NCBI RefSeq assembly: GCF_014207905.1
Contig: NZ_JACHLB010000001.1
Span: 870,723-934,722, forward strand
DNA length: 64,000 nucleotides
Direction of reading: 5' to 3'
DNA from: Flavobacterium notoginsengisoli
Lineage (GTDB): Bacteria; Bacteroidota; Bacteroidia; Flavobacteriales; Flavobacteriaceae
In this document: piece after piece, positions 35,400-45,571 of the stretch
Position numbering within the stretch: the first letter of the stretch is position 1
Layout: every line of letters starts with the position of its first letter
The notes under the pieces: generated by a model
The model's database searches: none
Told to the model about the DNA's origin: nothing
Seen by the model: only the letters and a program-made list of their open reading frames with translations
Made by a program: the position numbers and the translations under genes

Positions 35400-37868
35400 A
35401 TGAGCATAAATTCAAAAGACCTAATCTCAGTTATAAATGCCAAATGGACTGGCTCAAAAGACGCTGTTTTAATTGATCACATTTCAATTGACAGTCGTTC
35501 ACTACAAAACGGATCGCAAACTTTATTTTTTGCTTTGGTTGGCGTAAACAATGATGCTCATTTGTTTATTTCCGATTTAATAGAAAAGGGAGTTCGGAAT
35601 TTTGTGGTACAGCATATTCCTGAAAATTGTACCGATAAAGCTAATTTTTTGGTTGTTGAAAATACCTTAAATGCGCTTCAGGAATTTGCAGGATATTATA
35701 GAAGTCTTTTCCATTTTCCTATAATTGGATTAACAGGAAGTAACGGAAAAACGATTGTAAAAGAATGGCTTAATTTTTTGTTGAGTCCAGATTACAATAT
35801 TGTTCGAAGCCCTAAAAGCTACAACTCTCAAGTCGGAGTTCCTCTTTCTGTTATTTCTATTAATGAAAACCACAATTTAGGAATCTTTGAAGCCGGCATT
35901 TCTACAGTAAACGAAATGGCGAAATTGGAGAAAATCATTAAACCTAATATCGGTATTTTAACGAGTATTGGTTCTGCACACGATGAAGGTTTTTTGAATT
36001 TGGTACAAAAGATCGACGAAAAACTGCTTTTGTTCAAAGATTGTCCAGTCATTATTTATCAAAAAAATGAACTTGTAGATTCTTGTCTAACGCAATTTGC
36101 GGCAGAATATATGATGCATCCGCGAAAGCTTTTTTCGTGGAGTTTTACAGATAAAAGTGCAGATATTTTTGTTCTAAAAAAAGAAAACAAAAACGATCAC
36201 ACACATATTACATATCAATACAAAAAAGAGAAATTTCATTTAGAAATTCCATTTAGTGATTCTGCTTCGGTAGAAAATGCGATTTCTTGTTTATTGGTTT
36301 TACTGCATTTTAATTACGATCAGAAAACGATTCAAAATCGAATTGAAATGCTTTATCCAGTTCAAATGCGTTTGGAAGTAAAAAACGGAATTAATAATTG
36401 CAGTATTATTGATGATAGTTATAGTTCCGATTTTCAGTCTTTAAAAATTGCTTTAGACTTTTTAGAAAGCCAGAAAAAGAACGCTTCTAAAACGGTCATT
36501 TTATCGGATATTTTTCAAAGCGGATTTTCAAATGAAGAACTTTATACAAAAGTTGCCGATTTAATTGCATCCAATAAAATAAATCGCGTAATCGGAATCG
36601 GGGAGACAATCAGCACTTTTGCAGATAAATTTCCGAACATTATTATTTTCCAAACAAAAAATGAATTTATCGACGCAATTGAAAGTTTGAATTTTGCCAA
36701 TGAAACCATTTTGGTAAAAGGCGCAAGATCATTTCATTTTGAAGAAATTGTCTCGCTTCTGGAAGAGAAAACACATGAAACAGTTCTAGAAATAAACCTA
36801 GACGCTATTAGTCATAACTTCAACTATTTCAAATCAAAACTGGCTCCAAATGTCAAAATGATGGTAATGGTAAAAGCTTTTGGTTATGGAAATGGCGGTT
36901 TAGAAATTGCCAAATTATTAGAACATCATAAAGTAGATTATTTAGGTGTCGCTTTCGCGGATGAAGGAATCTCACTAAAAAATGGCGGAATAAAATTACC
37001 AATTATGGTTTTAAATCCCGAATCGACAAGTTTTCCTTCTATTATACAATACCAATTAGAACCTGAAATTTACAGCATAAAAGGATTAAATGCCTTTTTG
37101 AAAATTGCTCGTGAAAAGAATTTAAAAGATTTTCCAATTCATATAAAAATTGATACGGGAATGCATCGTTTAGGTTTTGAAGAAAATACACTTCAAGAAT
37201 TAATAGATACTTTAAAAGGAAATTCGACCGTTCGTGTCCAAAGTATTTTATCTCATTTAGCAACAAGTGATGATCCAAAGCATTATGATTTTGTCAATCA
37301 GCAAATTGCTTTGTTTGAAAAATTATCTTCAAGATTGATTTCTGAATTAAATATCAATCCGATTCGTCATATTTTGAATACTTCTGGAATTAGCAATTTC
37401 CCGAATGCGCAATATAATATGGTTCGTTTAGGAATTGGTTTGTATGGCGTTTCCAATGATGCTTCAGAACAGAAATATTTAGAAAATGTTGGAACATTAA
37501 AATCTATCATTTCTCAAGTTAGAACCATTCCGGCTGGCGATAGCGTAGGTTACGGGCGTCGTTTTATGGCAGAAAAAGAAACCAAAATTGCTACAATTCC
37601 GATTGGTTATGCAGACGGAATAGCAAGATTATGGGGCAATGAAGTTGGTTTTGTAGTCATTAAAAATCAAAAAGCACCAATCGTTGGAAGTGTCTGCATG
37701 GATATGCTGATGGTAAATGTGACAGAAATAGATTGCAAAGAAGGAGATTCTGTAATTATTTTCGGCGAAAGCCCAACCGTTATTGAGATGGCTGTAGCGT
37801 TAAAAACGATTCCGTATGAGATAATGACGAGTATTTCGCAACGTGTAAAGCGTGTATTTTTTAGATAA
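35400..37868 (+). CDS. Bifunctional MurF / alanine racemase
   Basis: 822 residues. Residues 1-455 are MurF (UDP-MurNAc-tripeptide:D-Ala-D-Ala ligase) with P-loop [13 protein letters not shown]. Residues 460-822 are alanine racemase with the PLP lysine K492 ([12 protein letters not shown]), [12 protein letters not shown] and [15 protein letters not shown]. The fusion couples making D-Ala to its use in cell-wall precursors, and is known in Bacteroidota. Promoter not clear. Divergent from the PAP2-like gene across a long inverted repeat. Confidence 0.95.
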   Translation: MSINSKDLISVINAKWTGSKDAVLIDHISIDSRSLQNGSQTLFFALVGVNNDAHLFISDLIEKGVRNFVVQHIPENCTDKANFLVVENTLNALQEFAGYYRSLFHFPIIGLTGSNGKTIVKEWLNFLLSPDYNIVRSPKSYNSQVGVPLSVISINENHNLGIFEAGISTVNEMAKLEKIIKPNIGILTSIGSAHDEGFLNLVQKIDEKLLLFKDCPVIIYQKNELVDSCLTQFAAEYMMHPRKLFSWSFTDKSADIFVLKKENKNDHTHITYQYKKEKFHLEIPFSDSASVENAISCLLVLLHFNYDQKTIQNRIEMLYPVQMRLEVKNGINNCSIIDDSYSSDFQSLKIALDFLESQKKNASKTVILSDIFQSGFSNEELYTKVADLIASNKINRVIGIGETISTFADKFPNIIIFQTKNEFIDAIESLNFANETILVKGARSFHFEEIVSLLEEKTHETVLEINLDAISHNFNYFKSKLAPNVKMMVMVKAFGYGNGGLEIAKLLEHHKVDYLGVAFADEGISLKNGGIKLPIMVLNPESTSFPSIIQYQLEPEIYSIKGLNAFLKIAREKNLKDFPIHIKIDTGMHRLGFEENTLQELIDTLKGNSTVRVQSILSHLATSDDPKHYDFVNQQIALFEKLSSRLISELNINPIRHILNTSGISNFPNAQYNMVRLGIGLYGVSNDASEQKYLENVGTLKSIISQVRTIPAGDSVGYGRRFMAEKETKIATIPIGYADGIARLWGNEVGFVVIKNQKAPIVGSVCMDMLMVNVTEIDCKEGDSVIIFGESPTVIEMAVALKTIPYEIMTSISQRVKRVFFR

Positions 37869-37936
37869 TTTTAAGAAATTTCAAGAAAATTGCGTATTTT
37901 CGGGATTCACTTATTATAAATGTAAACAAATACGAT

Positions 37937-38317
37937 ATGGGATTTTTTTCAGAATTTAAGGCATTTGCAATGAAAGGCAACGTAGTTGATCTTGCTGTTG
38001 CAGTAATTATTGGAGCTGCTTTTGGTAAAATTGTAAGTTCATTTATTGAAGATGTAATTACGCCGTTGGTTTTAAAACCAGCTTTAGATGCGGCTCATTT
38101 GTCAAAAATAGAAGATTTAACTGCTTTTGGTGGAGTTAAATATGGTCTGTTTCTTTCAGCAGTAATTAACTTTCTTATTGTTGCTTTTGTTTTGTTTTTG
38201 ATTATTAAAGCAATAAACAGTCTTAAAAAGAAAGAAGAACCAGCTCCAAATCAGCCTGCAGCACCAACGCAGGAAGAATTGCTTACTGAGATTAGAGATT
38301 TATTGAAAAATAAATAA
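37937..38317 (+). CDS. mscL: Large-conductance mechanosensitive channel
   Basis: 126 residues: [35 protein letters not shown] as TM1, then a second helix ([19 protein letters not shown]) and a charged C-terminal helix ([17 protein letters not shown]). Opens under membrane tension to release solutes on osmotic downshock. 68 bases after murF-alr; own terminator. Confidence 0.97.
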   Translation: MGFFSEFKAFAMKGNVVDLAVAVIIGAAFGKIVSSFIEDVITPLVLKPALDAAHLSKIEDLTAFGGVKYGLFLSAVINFLIVAFVLFLIIKAINSLKKKEEPAPNQPAAPTQEELLTEIRDLLKNK

Positions 38318-38348
38318 AAATATAATACCGCTACACTAAGTCTAACTT

Positions 38349-38377
38349 AACCGCCTTCTAAAGAGGCGGTTTTTTTA
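38349..38377 (+). terminator. Intrinsic terminator of mscL
   Basis: Stem AACCGCCT (38349-38356) with AGGCGGTT (38364-38371) and a T-run. Confidence 0.9.
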
Positions 38378-38422
38378 CAAAATGTTTATTTTGTAACATT
38401 TTGTTATTTTTTGTGAATAGCC

Positions 38423-38452
38423 TTGCAGAGACTTTTATTATGTTTACTTTTG
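38423..38452 (+). promoter_or_regulatory. asd promoter
   Basis: TTG (38423-38425), 19-base spacer, TACTTTTG (38445-38452). Full match to the Bacteroidota pattern, 40 bases before the asd ATG. Confidence 0.8.
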
Positions 38453-38492
38453 CGATACAAATTAGATTAATAGAATATTTAAACATATAAAA

Positions 38493-39482
38493 ATGAGAAT
38501 TGCAGTTGTAGGTGCTACCGGAATGGTTGGCGAAGTAATGCTTAAAGTTTTAGCGGAAAGAAATTTTCCTGTTACAGAATTAATTCCTGTTGCGTCTGAA
38601 AGATCAGTAGGAAAAGAAATTGAATATAAAGGAACAAAATATAAAGTAGTCGGTTTACAAACAGCAGTTGATATGAAAGCTGATATCGCTGTTTTCTCAG
38701 CTGGTGGAGATACTTCATTAGAATGGGCACCAAAATTTGCAGCTGCGGGAACTACGGTTATCGATAACTCTTCTGCATGGAGAATGGACCCAACTAAGAA
38801 ATTGGTTGTTCCAGAAATCAACGCTTCTGTTTTAACTAAAGAAGATAAAATCATTGCAAATCCAAACTGTTCTACAATTCAGATGGTAATGGCTTTGGCT
38901 CCTTTGCATAAAAAATACAATATTAAAAGAATCATTGTTTCTACTTACCAATCTATCACTGGAACTGGTGTAAAAGCGGTAAAACAATTAGAAAACGAAT
39001 ATGCAGGAATTCAAGGTGATATGGCTTACAAATACCCAATTCACAGAAATGCAATTCCTCACTGCGACAGTTTTGAAGAAAACGGATATACTAAAGAAGA
39101 AATGAAGTTAGTTCGTGAAACTCAAAAAATTCTTGCTGATAACACGATTAGAGTTACGGCTACTGCAGTTCGTGTACCAGTTGTTGGTGGACATAGCGAA
39201 GCAGTAAATGTTGAGTTTACAAATGATTTTGAGGTAAATGAAGTTCGCGAAATCTTGCACAATACAGATGGTGTAACGGTACAAGATAATTTAGATGCAT
39301 TTACATATCCAATGCCATTATACGCAGAAGGTAAAAATGATGTTTTTGTTGGAAGAATCCGTCGTGACGAAAGCCAGCCAAATACTTTAAACATGTGGAT
39401 TGTTGCTGATAACTTAAGAAAAGGTGCTGCAACAAACACTATCCAAATTGCTGAATATTTAATTCAAGCTGGTTTGGTGTAA
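38493..39482 (+). CDS. asd: Aspartate-semialdehyde dehydrogenase
   Basis: 329 residues. NADPH motif VVGATGMVGEVML (5-17), catalytic C126 in IANPNCSTIQM, and GGHSEAVNVEF. It reduces aspartyl phosphate to the semialdehyde, feeding lysine, diaminopimelate, methionine and threonine. Has its own promoter and a strong terminator, so it is monocistronic. Confidence 0.97.
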   Translation: MRIAVVGATGMVGEVMLKVLAERNFPVTELIPVASERSVGKEIEYKGTKYKVVGLQTAVDMKADIAVFSAGGDTSLEWAPKFAAAGTTVIDNSSAWRMDPTKKLVVPEINASVLTKEDKIIANPNCSTIQMVMALAPLHKKYNIKRIIVSTYQSITGTGVKAVKQLENEYAGIQGDMAYKYPIHRNAIPHCDSFEENGYTKEEMKLVRETQKILADNTIRVTATAVRVPVVGGHSEAVNVEFTNDFEVNEVREILHNTDGVTVQDNLDAFTYPMPLYAEGKNDVFVGRIRRDESQPNTLNMWIVADNLRKGAATNTIQIAEYLIQAGLV

Positions 39483-39512
39483 GCTGAGAGATTAAAGAAA
39501 ATTGTTATAAAG

Positions 39513-39551
39513 AAAAAACCGTAATTGCAGTAATGTAATTACGGTTTTTTT
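39513..39551. terminator. Intrinsic terminator of asd
   Basis: Perfect 14-bp stem (39513-39526 and 39537-39550), 10-base loop, T-run. Confidence 0.9.
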
Positions 39552-39649
39552 GTTTTTGTAATTGACTTATTTTGTTGGTTTTATGGCTTTGAAGGATATC
39601 GGAGTTTTTAGGTTAAATTTAATTTTGCGTTTCGGAAATATTTTTATTT

Positions 39650-40198
39650 ATGGAACTAAACTACAGTTTAACAGAAAACGATTATTTACAACAGCAATTA
39701 TATCTTGCATCAAAAAGTAAATTAATTGAAAAACAAAGAAAAATTTCTAGATTATTAGTGTTTGTATTATTATTAGTAATAGGACTTTTATTTTTTATAA
39801 CTAAAAATATGTTTTTGGCTTATTATTTTGGAATAGCAAGTATCATTTGTTTTTTACTTTTTCCTTTTTATTTGAAAAAGTATTATTATAAACTTTTTAA
39901 GAAATATGTCAACGAAAATTTCAGAAATAGAATAGGAATTGTTTCTAAAATAATATTCAAAGAAGATACGTTAGAAGCTTTTTCAGAAGGAATAGGAAAT
40001 TCAGTAATTAATTTTTCTGTTTTTGAAAATATAAGTGAGATTCAAGAATATATTTTTATCGGTTTAAAAACAAATTCAAATTTAATAATTCCGAAAAATG
40101 GAATTGAAAACGTTGCTGTTTTACGAGAGGAATTAAAAAAAATATGTAACAAAATAAAAATCGAATTTATCTCAGAGCTAGATTGGAAGTGGAAATAA
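39650..40198 (+). CDS. YcxB-like membrane protein
   Basis: 182 residues. Short N-terminal strand, two closely spaced membrane helices (about 36-56 and 60-76), then a soluble C-terminal domain (SKIIFKEDTLEAFSEGIGNSVINFSVFENISE...YIFIGLKTNSNLIIPKNGIEN) that matches YcxB-like/PH-like folds. AT-rich with codons like the next two genes. First of a three-gene block (39650-41476) with short spacers of 31 and 11 bases. Function of the family unknown. Confidence 0.7.
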   Translation: MELNYSLTENDYLQQQLYLASKSKLIEKQRKISRLLVFVLLLVIGLLFFITKNMFLAYYFGIASIICFLLFPFYLKKYYYKLFKKYVNENFRNRIGIVSKIIFKEDTLEAFSEGIGNSVINFSVFENISEIQEYIFIGLKTNSNLIIPKNGIENVAVLREELKKICNKIKIEFISELDWKWK

Positions 40199-40229
40199 AA
40201 CTTTAATTTCACCAAGAACAAAACAAGAA

Positions 40230-40916
40230 ATGGATAAAAATCTAAAATATATTGCAGAAAATTATATAGTGTTTGAAGAAGTAACTAAAATGGCAAATAT
40301 CTCTTCAGATAAGCTTAATGAATTAATTAAAAACAAACTTGTTCCAGAGCCTTCTTATGTTATAAACTCAGATATTACAATCAGTTCATCTTTAAGTGAT
40401 AGTCATAAAGTTTCTATTGAAAGAAAGTATTTTCATCCAAGTGTTTTACAGCTTATTAAAGATAATGTTGAGAATCTAGATCCTGAAAAGTTCAAAAGAA
40501 TTTTTAAAGAAAACTTATTGTCAAATCTAAAAAATCATGCTTACAAAACCTTTGCATACGGAAATGTTTTTGATCAAAACGGGAATTTTGATAATTTAAA
40601 AATTGAAAATGCATTAGAAGAAGAGTGGAATTATTTCTGTAAAGGAGTTTACGGAATTTGTACTTTAAATAATAATGAAGAAGCAATTATCAATAAAGAA
40701 ATTGCTATAAAAAGAATTCTAAATTTTATAGAAAAGAAATCAACTTCAGTAACGAGAGAAGAGCTAGAGGAATTGAAAGCACTCAATGAAGAATTCAATA
40801 AATCGACTAGTTTATTTGCACCATATCAAAGAGAATTAAGCAGCAGAGGAAAGTATTTAGATAAATTGCTAAAGGAGTTTTCTTTAGAAGAGTTAGAAAA
40901 AAAGTACAATCAATAA
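40230..40916 (+). CDS. DUF6058-like protein
   Basis: 228 residues, soluble, mostly helical and charged. The N-terminus (YIAENYIVFEEVTKMANISSDKLNELIKNKLVPEPSYVIN) has the pattern of DUF6058 proteins, which include a helix-turn-helix-like start and the conserved P-x-PSY; the name is from memory. The family is associated with natural-product loci in other bacteria, but no biosynthetic gene is next to it here. Middle gene of the block with YcxB-like and CbrC-like genes. Confidence 0.6.
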   Translation: MDKNLKYIAENYIVFEEVTKMANISSDKLNELIKNKLVPEPSYVINSDITISSSLSDSHKVSIERKYFHPSVLQLIKDNVENLDPEKFKRIFKENLLSNLKNHAYKTFAYGNVFDQNGNFDNLKIENALEEEWNYFCKGVYGICTLNNNEEAIINKEIAIKRILNFIEKKSTSVTREELEELKALNEEFNKSTSLFAPYQRELSSRGKYLDKLLKEFSLEELEKKYNQ

Positions 40917-40927
40917 AATATTATATA

Positions 40928-41476
40928 ATGGAATTGCCTAAATTTAAGTATAGTCCGAACGCATACAAAATTGATGTCTTTGCAGAAGAAGAGGGTACGT
41001 GTTCAGTTTGTAATAATAAAAGAAATTTAAAATACACAAGTTCTTTCTATAGTATTGAAGAGCCAGAATATATTTGTCCATGGTGTATTCATGATGGCAG
41101 TGCCGCTAAAAAGTATGAAGGAGAATTCAATGATTATTGCGGTATTGAAGGAGTGTCGCCAGATCCTTCAATTCAAAGTAAAATAAATATTCCTAAAGAT
41201 AGCTTATTAGAAATTAGCGAAAGAACTCCAAGTTACATAAGTTGGCAACAAGAGATTTGGCTAACACATTGTAATGAACCGTGCGCATTTGTAGGTTATG
41301 CTGATAGTGAAATTATTAAACCATATTTAGAGGAGCTTAAAGAAGATATTGAGATAAATATCGGTTATGATCCTGAATTTATTACGAATCATTTAACAAC
41401 AAATGGAAGTCTTGTTGGTTATTTGTTTCAATGTGTAAATTGTGGTCAGCATAGATTACATGCGGATTGTGATTAA
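40928..41476 (+). CDS. CbrC-family zinc-motif protein
   Basis: 182 residues. Starts with LPKFKYSPNAYKIDVF and has three CxxC-type pairs: CSVCNNK (about 22-25), CPWC (about 48-51) and CVNC (near the C-terminus), likely zinc sites. The order and GIEGVSPDP, ERTPSYISWQQEIWLTHCNEPCAF match CbrC/UPF0167. E. coli CbrC influences colicin E2 tolerance; the molecular role is unknown. Eleven bases after the DUF6058-like gene. Followed by a terminator. Confidence 0.85.
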   Translation: MELPKFKYSPNAYKIDVFAEEEGTCSVCNNKRNLKYTSSFYSIEEPEYICPWCIHDGSAAKKYEGEFNDYCGIEGVSPDPSIQSKINIPKDSLLEISERTPSYISWQQEIWLTHCNEPCAFVGYADSEIIKPYLEELKEDIEINIGYDPEFITNHLTTNGSLVGYLFQCVNCGQHRLHADCD

Positions 41477-41491
41477 GAGTTCGGAAAATAA

Positions 41492-41526
41492 AAAAAAAGC
41501 GAGAATTAACAATCCTCGCTTTTTAT
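41492..41526. terminator. Bidirectional terminator between CbrC-like gene and ferredoxin
   Basis: Stem AAAAAGCGAG ... CTCGCTTTTT, with A-run and T-run on either side, between convergent genes. Confidence 0.85.
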
Positions 41527-41529
41527 TTT

Positions 41530-41847
41530 TTAGTATTCCGGAGCCAGTTCTAATTCCAAACCTTCTAATTCTTCAGTAATTGGAATCTGACAGCCTAAAC
41601 GGCTATTAGATTTTACGTAAAATGCTTCAGAAAGCATTGCTTCTTCATCGTCTCCCATTTCTGGTAATGCAACGTCATTTAGAACATAACATTGGCAAGA
41701 AGCGCACATGGCCATTCCGCCGCAAGTTCCTTCAACAGGAAGTTCGTATGCTTTGCATAACTCCATTATATTCATTGCCATATCAGTAGGAGCTTGTAAT
41801 TCGTGAATAACTCCTTCTCGATCTTTAATCTTGATTAATACATCCAT
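41530..41847 (-). CDS. Adrenodoxin-type 2Fe-2S ferredoxin
   Basis: 105 residues. Ligands in TCGGMAMCASC with the spacing C-x5-C-x2-C and a distant Cys in RLGCQIP, as in adrenodoxin/ISC ferredoxins. Acidic (pI low), as expected for binding to reductase and scaffold partners. It may supply electrons for Fe-S assembly, given the NifU-like and Mrp genes upstream. Confidence 0.93.
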   Translation of the reverse strand: MDVLIKIKDREGVIHELQAPTDMAMNIMELCKAYELPVEGTCGGMAMCASCQCYVLNDVALPEMGDDEEAMLSEAFYVKSNSRLGCQIPITEELEGLELELAPEY

Positions 41848-42044
41848 TTTAAATTATTGGAATTTTATTTTAGAATTTGAAAACGTGTTCAAATTCTGTA
41901 ATTAATTTTAAATTTTTCGATTACTGTTTTAGGCTTTTTAATAATGCGATGATGATGAAAAGATGGTTCGATGTATATTCTAAACATCGGAAACTCTTAT
42001 CGATTCACTGTAAAAACATTAGTCGAAAAAAACAATTTTGTTTA

Positions 42045-42284
42045 TTACATAATATTTACCACAGTTTCAATTTGCGGTGCATATTTTTTTATTGTTGTTT
42101 CAACTCCTGCTTTCAGTGTCATTTGATTCACGCTGCAGCTAATACAAGCCCCTTCCAAACGAACTTTTACATGTTTATCATCTTCGATAGAAATTAATGA
42201 AATATCTCCACCATCAGATTTTAAAAATGGTCTTATCTCGTCTAAGGCCAATAAAACATTATTTGTTAATTCTTCTGTTGTCAT
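42045..42284 (-). CDS. NifU C-terminal-domain Fe-S carrier
   Basis: 79 residues, only the NifU C-terminal domain: ALDEIRPFLKSDGGDISLISIED and GACISCSVNQMTLKAGVE, whose CxxC binds a 4Fe-4S cluster for transfer to target proteins. 70 bases after mrp. Confidence 0.95.
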   Translation of the reverse strand: MTTEELTNNVLLALDEIRPFLKSDGGDISLISIEDDKHVKVRLEGACISCSVNQMTLKAGVETTIKKYAPQIETVVNIM

Positions 42285-42354
42285 AATATTTAATTTGTCA
42301 ATTATGAAAATGTGCCAATTAGAAAATTATCCAATTGACAGATTATCTCATTAT

Positions 42355-43485
42355 CTAATTTTTCTTAACTGCCGAACAACCCGCCATTGTTGTAATTTTG
42401 ATGGCTTCTGTTGCTGGTAAACTTTCGTTTCTGTTTACTGTTTCCTGAACCACATTTCTTGTGATTTCTTCAAAAACTTTTTCTATTGGAGAAGCTGTCT
42501 GCAATGCTGCTGGACGACCGTAATCTCCTGCTTCACGAATAGACTGAACAATTGGAACTTCTCCTAAAAATGGAACTTCTAAATCTTGAGCAAGGTTTTT
42601 AGCGCCTTCTTGTCCAAAAATGTAATATTTATTTTCTGGCAATTCTTCTGGTGTAAAGTACGCCATATTTTCGATAATTCCCAAAACAGGAACATTGATA
42701 TTGTCTTGCATGAACATTGCAACTCCTTTTTTAGCATCTGCAAGTGCTACAGCTTGTGGAGTACTTACTACAACAGCTCCAGTAATTGGAAGTGACTGCA
42801 TGATAGATAAGTGAATATCTCCAGTTCCAGGAGGTAAGTCAAGTAACATAAAATCTAATTCTCCCCAATCTGCATCAAAAATCATTTGATTTAAAGCTTT
42901 TGCTGCCATTGGACCTCTCCAGATTACGGCTTGGCTTGGCGCTGTAAAGAATCCGATAGAAAGCATTTTGATTTCATAACTTTCAATAGGTTTCATTTTT
43001 GATTTTCCATCAACAGTAATAGAAACTGGTTTTTCGTTTTCAACGTCGAACATAATCGGCATCGAAGGACCATAAATATCAGCATCTAAAACACCAACTT
43101 TAAATCCCATTTTTGCAAGTGTAACAGCTAAATTTGCTGTAACAGTAGATTTTCCTACTCCTCCTTTTCCAGAAGCAACAGCAATAATATTTTTGATTCC
43201 AGGAATTGCACGACCTTTAATTTCAGGTTTCTCTGGAGATTCTACTTTAATGTTCACTTTTACTTTTGCGTCTGGCGATATTAATTCGTGAATTGTTTTT
43301 TTGATATCGTCTTCTGCTCTTTTTTTGATGTGCATTGCAGGTGTATGCAACACAAGGTCTACCACAGCTTCATCTCCAAATGTAATAACATTGGTTACAG
43401 CGCCGCTTTCAACCATATTTTTTCCTTCTCCAGCAATAGTAATTGATTCTAAAGCTTTAAGAATTTCTTTTCTATCTAATTTCAT
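42355..43485 (-). CDS. Mrp/NBP35-family Fe-S carrier ATPase
   Basis: 376 residues. N-terminal MIP18/DUF59 domain (about 1-95), then a ParA-like ATPase with deviant Walker A GKGGVGKST, LLDLPPGTGD, and a C-terminal tail ending TMAGCSAVKKN with a Cys. Known family members carry and deliver 4Fe-4S clusters. First gene of a set with NifU-like and ferredoxin genes. Confidence 0.95.
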   Translation of the reverse strand: MKLDRKEILKALESITIAGEGKNMVESGAVTNVITFGDEAVVDLVLHTPAMHIKKRAEDDIKKTIHELISPDAKVKVNIKVESPEKPEIKGRAIPGIKNIIAVASGKGGVGKSTVTANLAVTLAKMGFKVGVLDADIYGPSMPIMFDVENEKPVSITVDGKSKMKPIESYEIKMLSIGFFTAPSQAVIWRGPMAAKALNQMIFDADWGELDFMLLDLPPGTGDIHLSIMQSLPITGAVVVSTPQAVALADAKKGVAMFMQDNINVPVLGIIENMAYFTPEELPENKYYIFGQEGAKNLAQDLEVPFLGEVPIVQSIREAGDYGRPAALQTASPIEKVFEEITRNVVQETVNRNESLPATEAIKITTMAGCSAVKKN

Positions 43486-43558
43486 TGTAATGGGCTATTT
43501 TTTCTATTCTAAGAAGCCAATTTTTAAAACTATAACTAGTTAAACTGATTTCAGGGTG

Positions 43559-43566
43559 CAAAGATA
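43559..43566 (-). promoter_or_regulatory. Promoter -7 element of mrp
   Basis: TATCTTTG on the minus strand, 74 bases from the start; -33 not clear. Confidence 0.4.
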
Positions 43567-43783
43567 ACAGATTAAGTTCGGAATTAAGCGTTTTTAAATT
43601 GTAATTATTGATAGAGAGATTATTCAAAATTATGTAAGATCAATTTTGAAGTACATTTTGATGCTCAATTGATTACCAGATAAAACGATTTTCTTTAAAA
43701 TGAACTAAAATTTTTGAAAAATTAAGGTCATTTTTTTGTCAAAATTTTCTGTTTTTTACCATTAAAATCTCACAAATCTTGTG
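43567..43783. other. Divergent spacer between mrp and L,D-transpeptidase
   Basis: With its flanking leaders this is a gap of about 420 bases. Apart from one -7 box at each end I see no frame, hairpin or repeat. Confidence 0.5.
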
Positions 43784-43791
43784 TATATTTG
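43784..43791 (+). promoter_or_regulatory. Promoter -7 element of L,D-transpeptidase
   Basis: TATATTTG fits TAnnTTTG. Transcription would begin near 43798, too close to the ATG at 43805, which favours the later start at 43913. Confidence 0.5.
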
Positions 43792-43912
43792 ATAGCCCAA
43801 ATCGATGATTTTCAGATGTAAAAAGAATACGAAAACTTGTTTTTCTAGAAGTGTTTTTTGGGTTTTCGATATTTTTTTTAAAGTTATTTTCTTCCACTTA
43901 AACTTTAGAAAT

Positions 43913-45502
43913 ATGCGAAATTTTACTTTTTCTACCTGTATTGTTGCAATTAGCTTTTTGGTATTTTCTTTTAACTCATTTCCAAAGAAAATTATACATA
44001 AGGAAACCGCTAAAAATGCTTTGGCTGTTACGATAGATGCGGCATCTATAAATGCATTTTTTAAAAAATATCCTAAACTGAAAAAATATCAGAAAGATGT
44101 TGAGGATATTTATAAAACCAAACAGTACAAATCTATTTGGTATGATGATAACAAAATAACTGAATTTGGAGCATTATTGTACCAAAAAGTAAATGTGCTT
44201 AAAGATCAAGGAATTGACAATAAATTACCATACAAAGAAGTAATTGATGAAGCCTTTAATGAAAGTGATAATATAGAGCCTCCACAAATTGATACAGAAT
44301 TGCTTTTAACAAGTATGTATGTTTTTTATGCCAGTAATGTTTATTCTGGCGTAGATCCTGCGACATTGAAGAAAATTGGCTGGTATCTTCCGGCTAAAAC
44401 TATTTCATATTCCAAAATATTAGATTCTTTGATTGTAGATACCAATAGATTGAATGAAGATGATAATTTAATGTTTAGCCAGTATTATAAACTAAAAGAT
44501 GCTCTAAAAAAATACAGACAGATAGAAAAAGATGGTCTTTGGCAAAAAATTATAATTGATAGTGCTGCTTATAAAGATTTAAGACCTGATGATTCTGCCG
44601 TAGCGATAGGACAGATAAGACACCGTTTGTTTATTGATGGAGATCTTAAACGAGATTCTAAAAGTAATGTTTATGATGAAGAGTTAATGGCGGGAGTTTT
44701 AAACTATAAAAAAAGATATAATCTTAAGCTGAATTATGCTATAACGAGAGATCATATCAATCAGTTGAACGAACCAATTAGCAAAAGAATCAAAACGATT
44801 ATGCTAAACATGGAGCGTTGCCGCTGGATTCCGACCAAATTATCTCAGGCAAAAGAATATGTTATGGTTAATATTCCATCATTCAGAATGTTTTATGTCA
44901 AAGACGGACAATATGCACTTGTTTCGGATATTTTTGTTGGCAATCGACTTAGTGAAACGGTAATTTTTAGCGGAAATATGGATCGAATTGTTTTTAGTCC
45001 GTATTGGAATGTTCCGAACAGTATCGTCCAAAACGAATTGAAATCACAGATCGCCAGAGATAAAAATTATCTGGCAGAAAACAATATGGAATGGAATGGA
45101 GGTCGCGTACGACAAAAACCTGGACCAAAAAATTCATTAGGATTAGTCAAATTTATGTTTCCAAATCCAAATGATATTTACATGCACGATACGCCTGCAA
45201 AAAGTTTATTCGAGTTTGAAAACCGTACTTTTAGCCATGGCTGTATTAATGTAAAAGAAGCAAAAAATCTGGCATTGGCGATTTTAAAAGATGACCCAGA
45301 TTGGCCGGTAGAGAAAATAGACAAAGCAATGAGTGGCGAAAAGGAAACCACTTGTATGCTCAAAAATAAAATTCCGGTTTACATTGGTTATTTTACGGCT
45401 TGGGTTCAAGATAATGGTGAAATAAATTTTTTTCCAGATGTATACAGCCGTGATGAAAGTTTAGATAAGCTTCTGTATTCAGATACTGTAACTATGAATT
45501 AA
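43913..45502 (+). CDS. L,D-transpeptidase, YcbB type
   Basis: 529 residues from the ATG at 43913, which gives a clean signal peptide (MRNFTFSTCIVAISFLVFSF). The earlier ATG at 43805 adds 36 residues with no signal character and sits only about 7 bases after the predicted transcription start. N-terminal scaffold and peptidoglycan-binding part (about 25-290), then the YkuD catalytic domain with HDTPAKSLFEFENRTFSHGCINV, in which the Cys is the nucleophile. It forms 3-3 crosslinks in peptidoglycan. Convergent with the exporter operon. Confidence 0.9.
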   Translation: MRNFTFSTCIVAISFLVFSFNSFPKKIIHKETAKNALAVTIDAASINAFFKKYPKLKKYQKDVEDIYKTKQYKSIWYDDNKITEFGALLYQKVNVLKDQGIDNKLPYKEVIDEAFNESDNIEPPQIDTELLLTSMYVFYASNVYSGVDPATLKKIGWYLPAKTISYSKILDSLIVDTNRLNEDDNLMFSQYYKLKDALKKYRQIEKDGLWQKIIIDSAAYKDLRPDDSAVAIGQIRHRLFIDGDLKRDSKSNVYDEELMAGVLNYKKRYNLKLNYAITRDHINQLNEPISKRIKTIMLNMERCRWIPTKLSQAKEYVMVNIPSFRMFYVKDGQYALVSDIFVGNRLSETVIFSGNMDRIVFSPYWNVPNSIVQNELKSQIARDKNYLAENNMEWNGGRVRQKPGPKNSLGLVKFMFPNPNDIYMHDTPAKSLFEFENRTFSHGCINVKEAKNLALAILKDDPDWPVEKIDKAMSGEKETTCMLKNKIPVYIGYFTAWVQDNGEINFFPDVYSRDESLDKLLYSDTVTMN

Positions 45503-45506
45503 GATC

Positions 45507-45548
45507 AAAATAAAAGCCCGACGGATTTTACTGAAATCTGTCGGGCTT
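45507..45548 (-). terminator. Terminator of exporter operon
   Basis: Hairpin AAGCCCGAC...GTCGGGCTT (45514-45528 with 45534-45548, one mismatch); on the minus strand it is followed by TTTTATTTT. It may also act on the convergent plus transcript. Confidence 0.75.
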
Positions 45549-45571
45549 CTTAAAAAAAATGGTCTACAAGC

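Noticed and set aside
41877..42197. 106-codon plus-strand frame over the NifU-like gene
   Set aside because: Overlaps a well-conserved CxxC protein on the other strand and looks random.
43805..43912. ATG 43805 as start of the L,D-transpeptidase
   Set aside because: It lies too near the -7 box at 43784-43791 and hides the signal peptide that begins at 43913.
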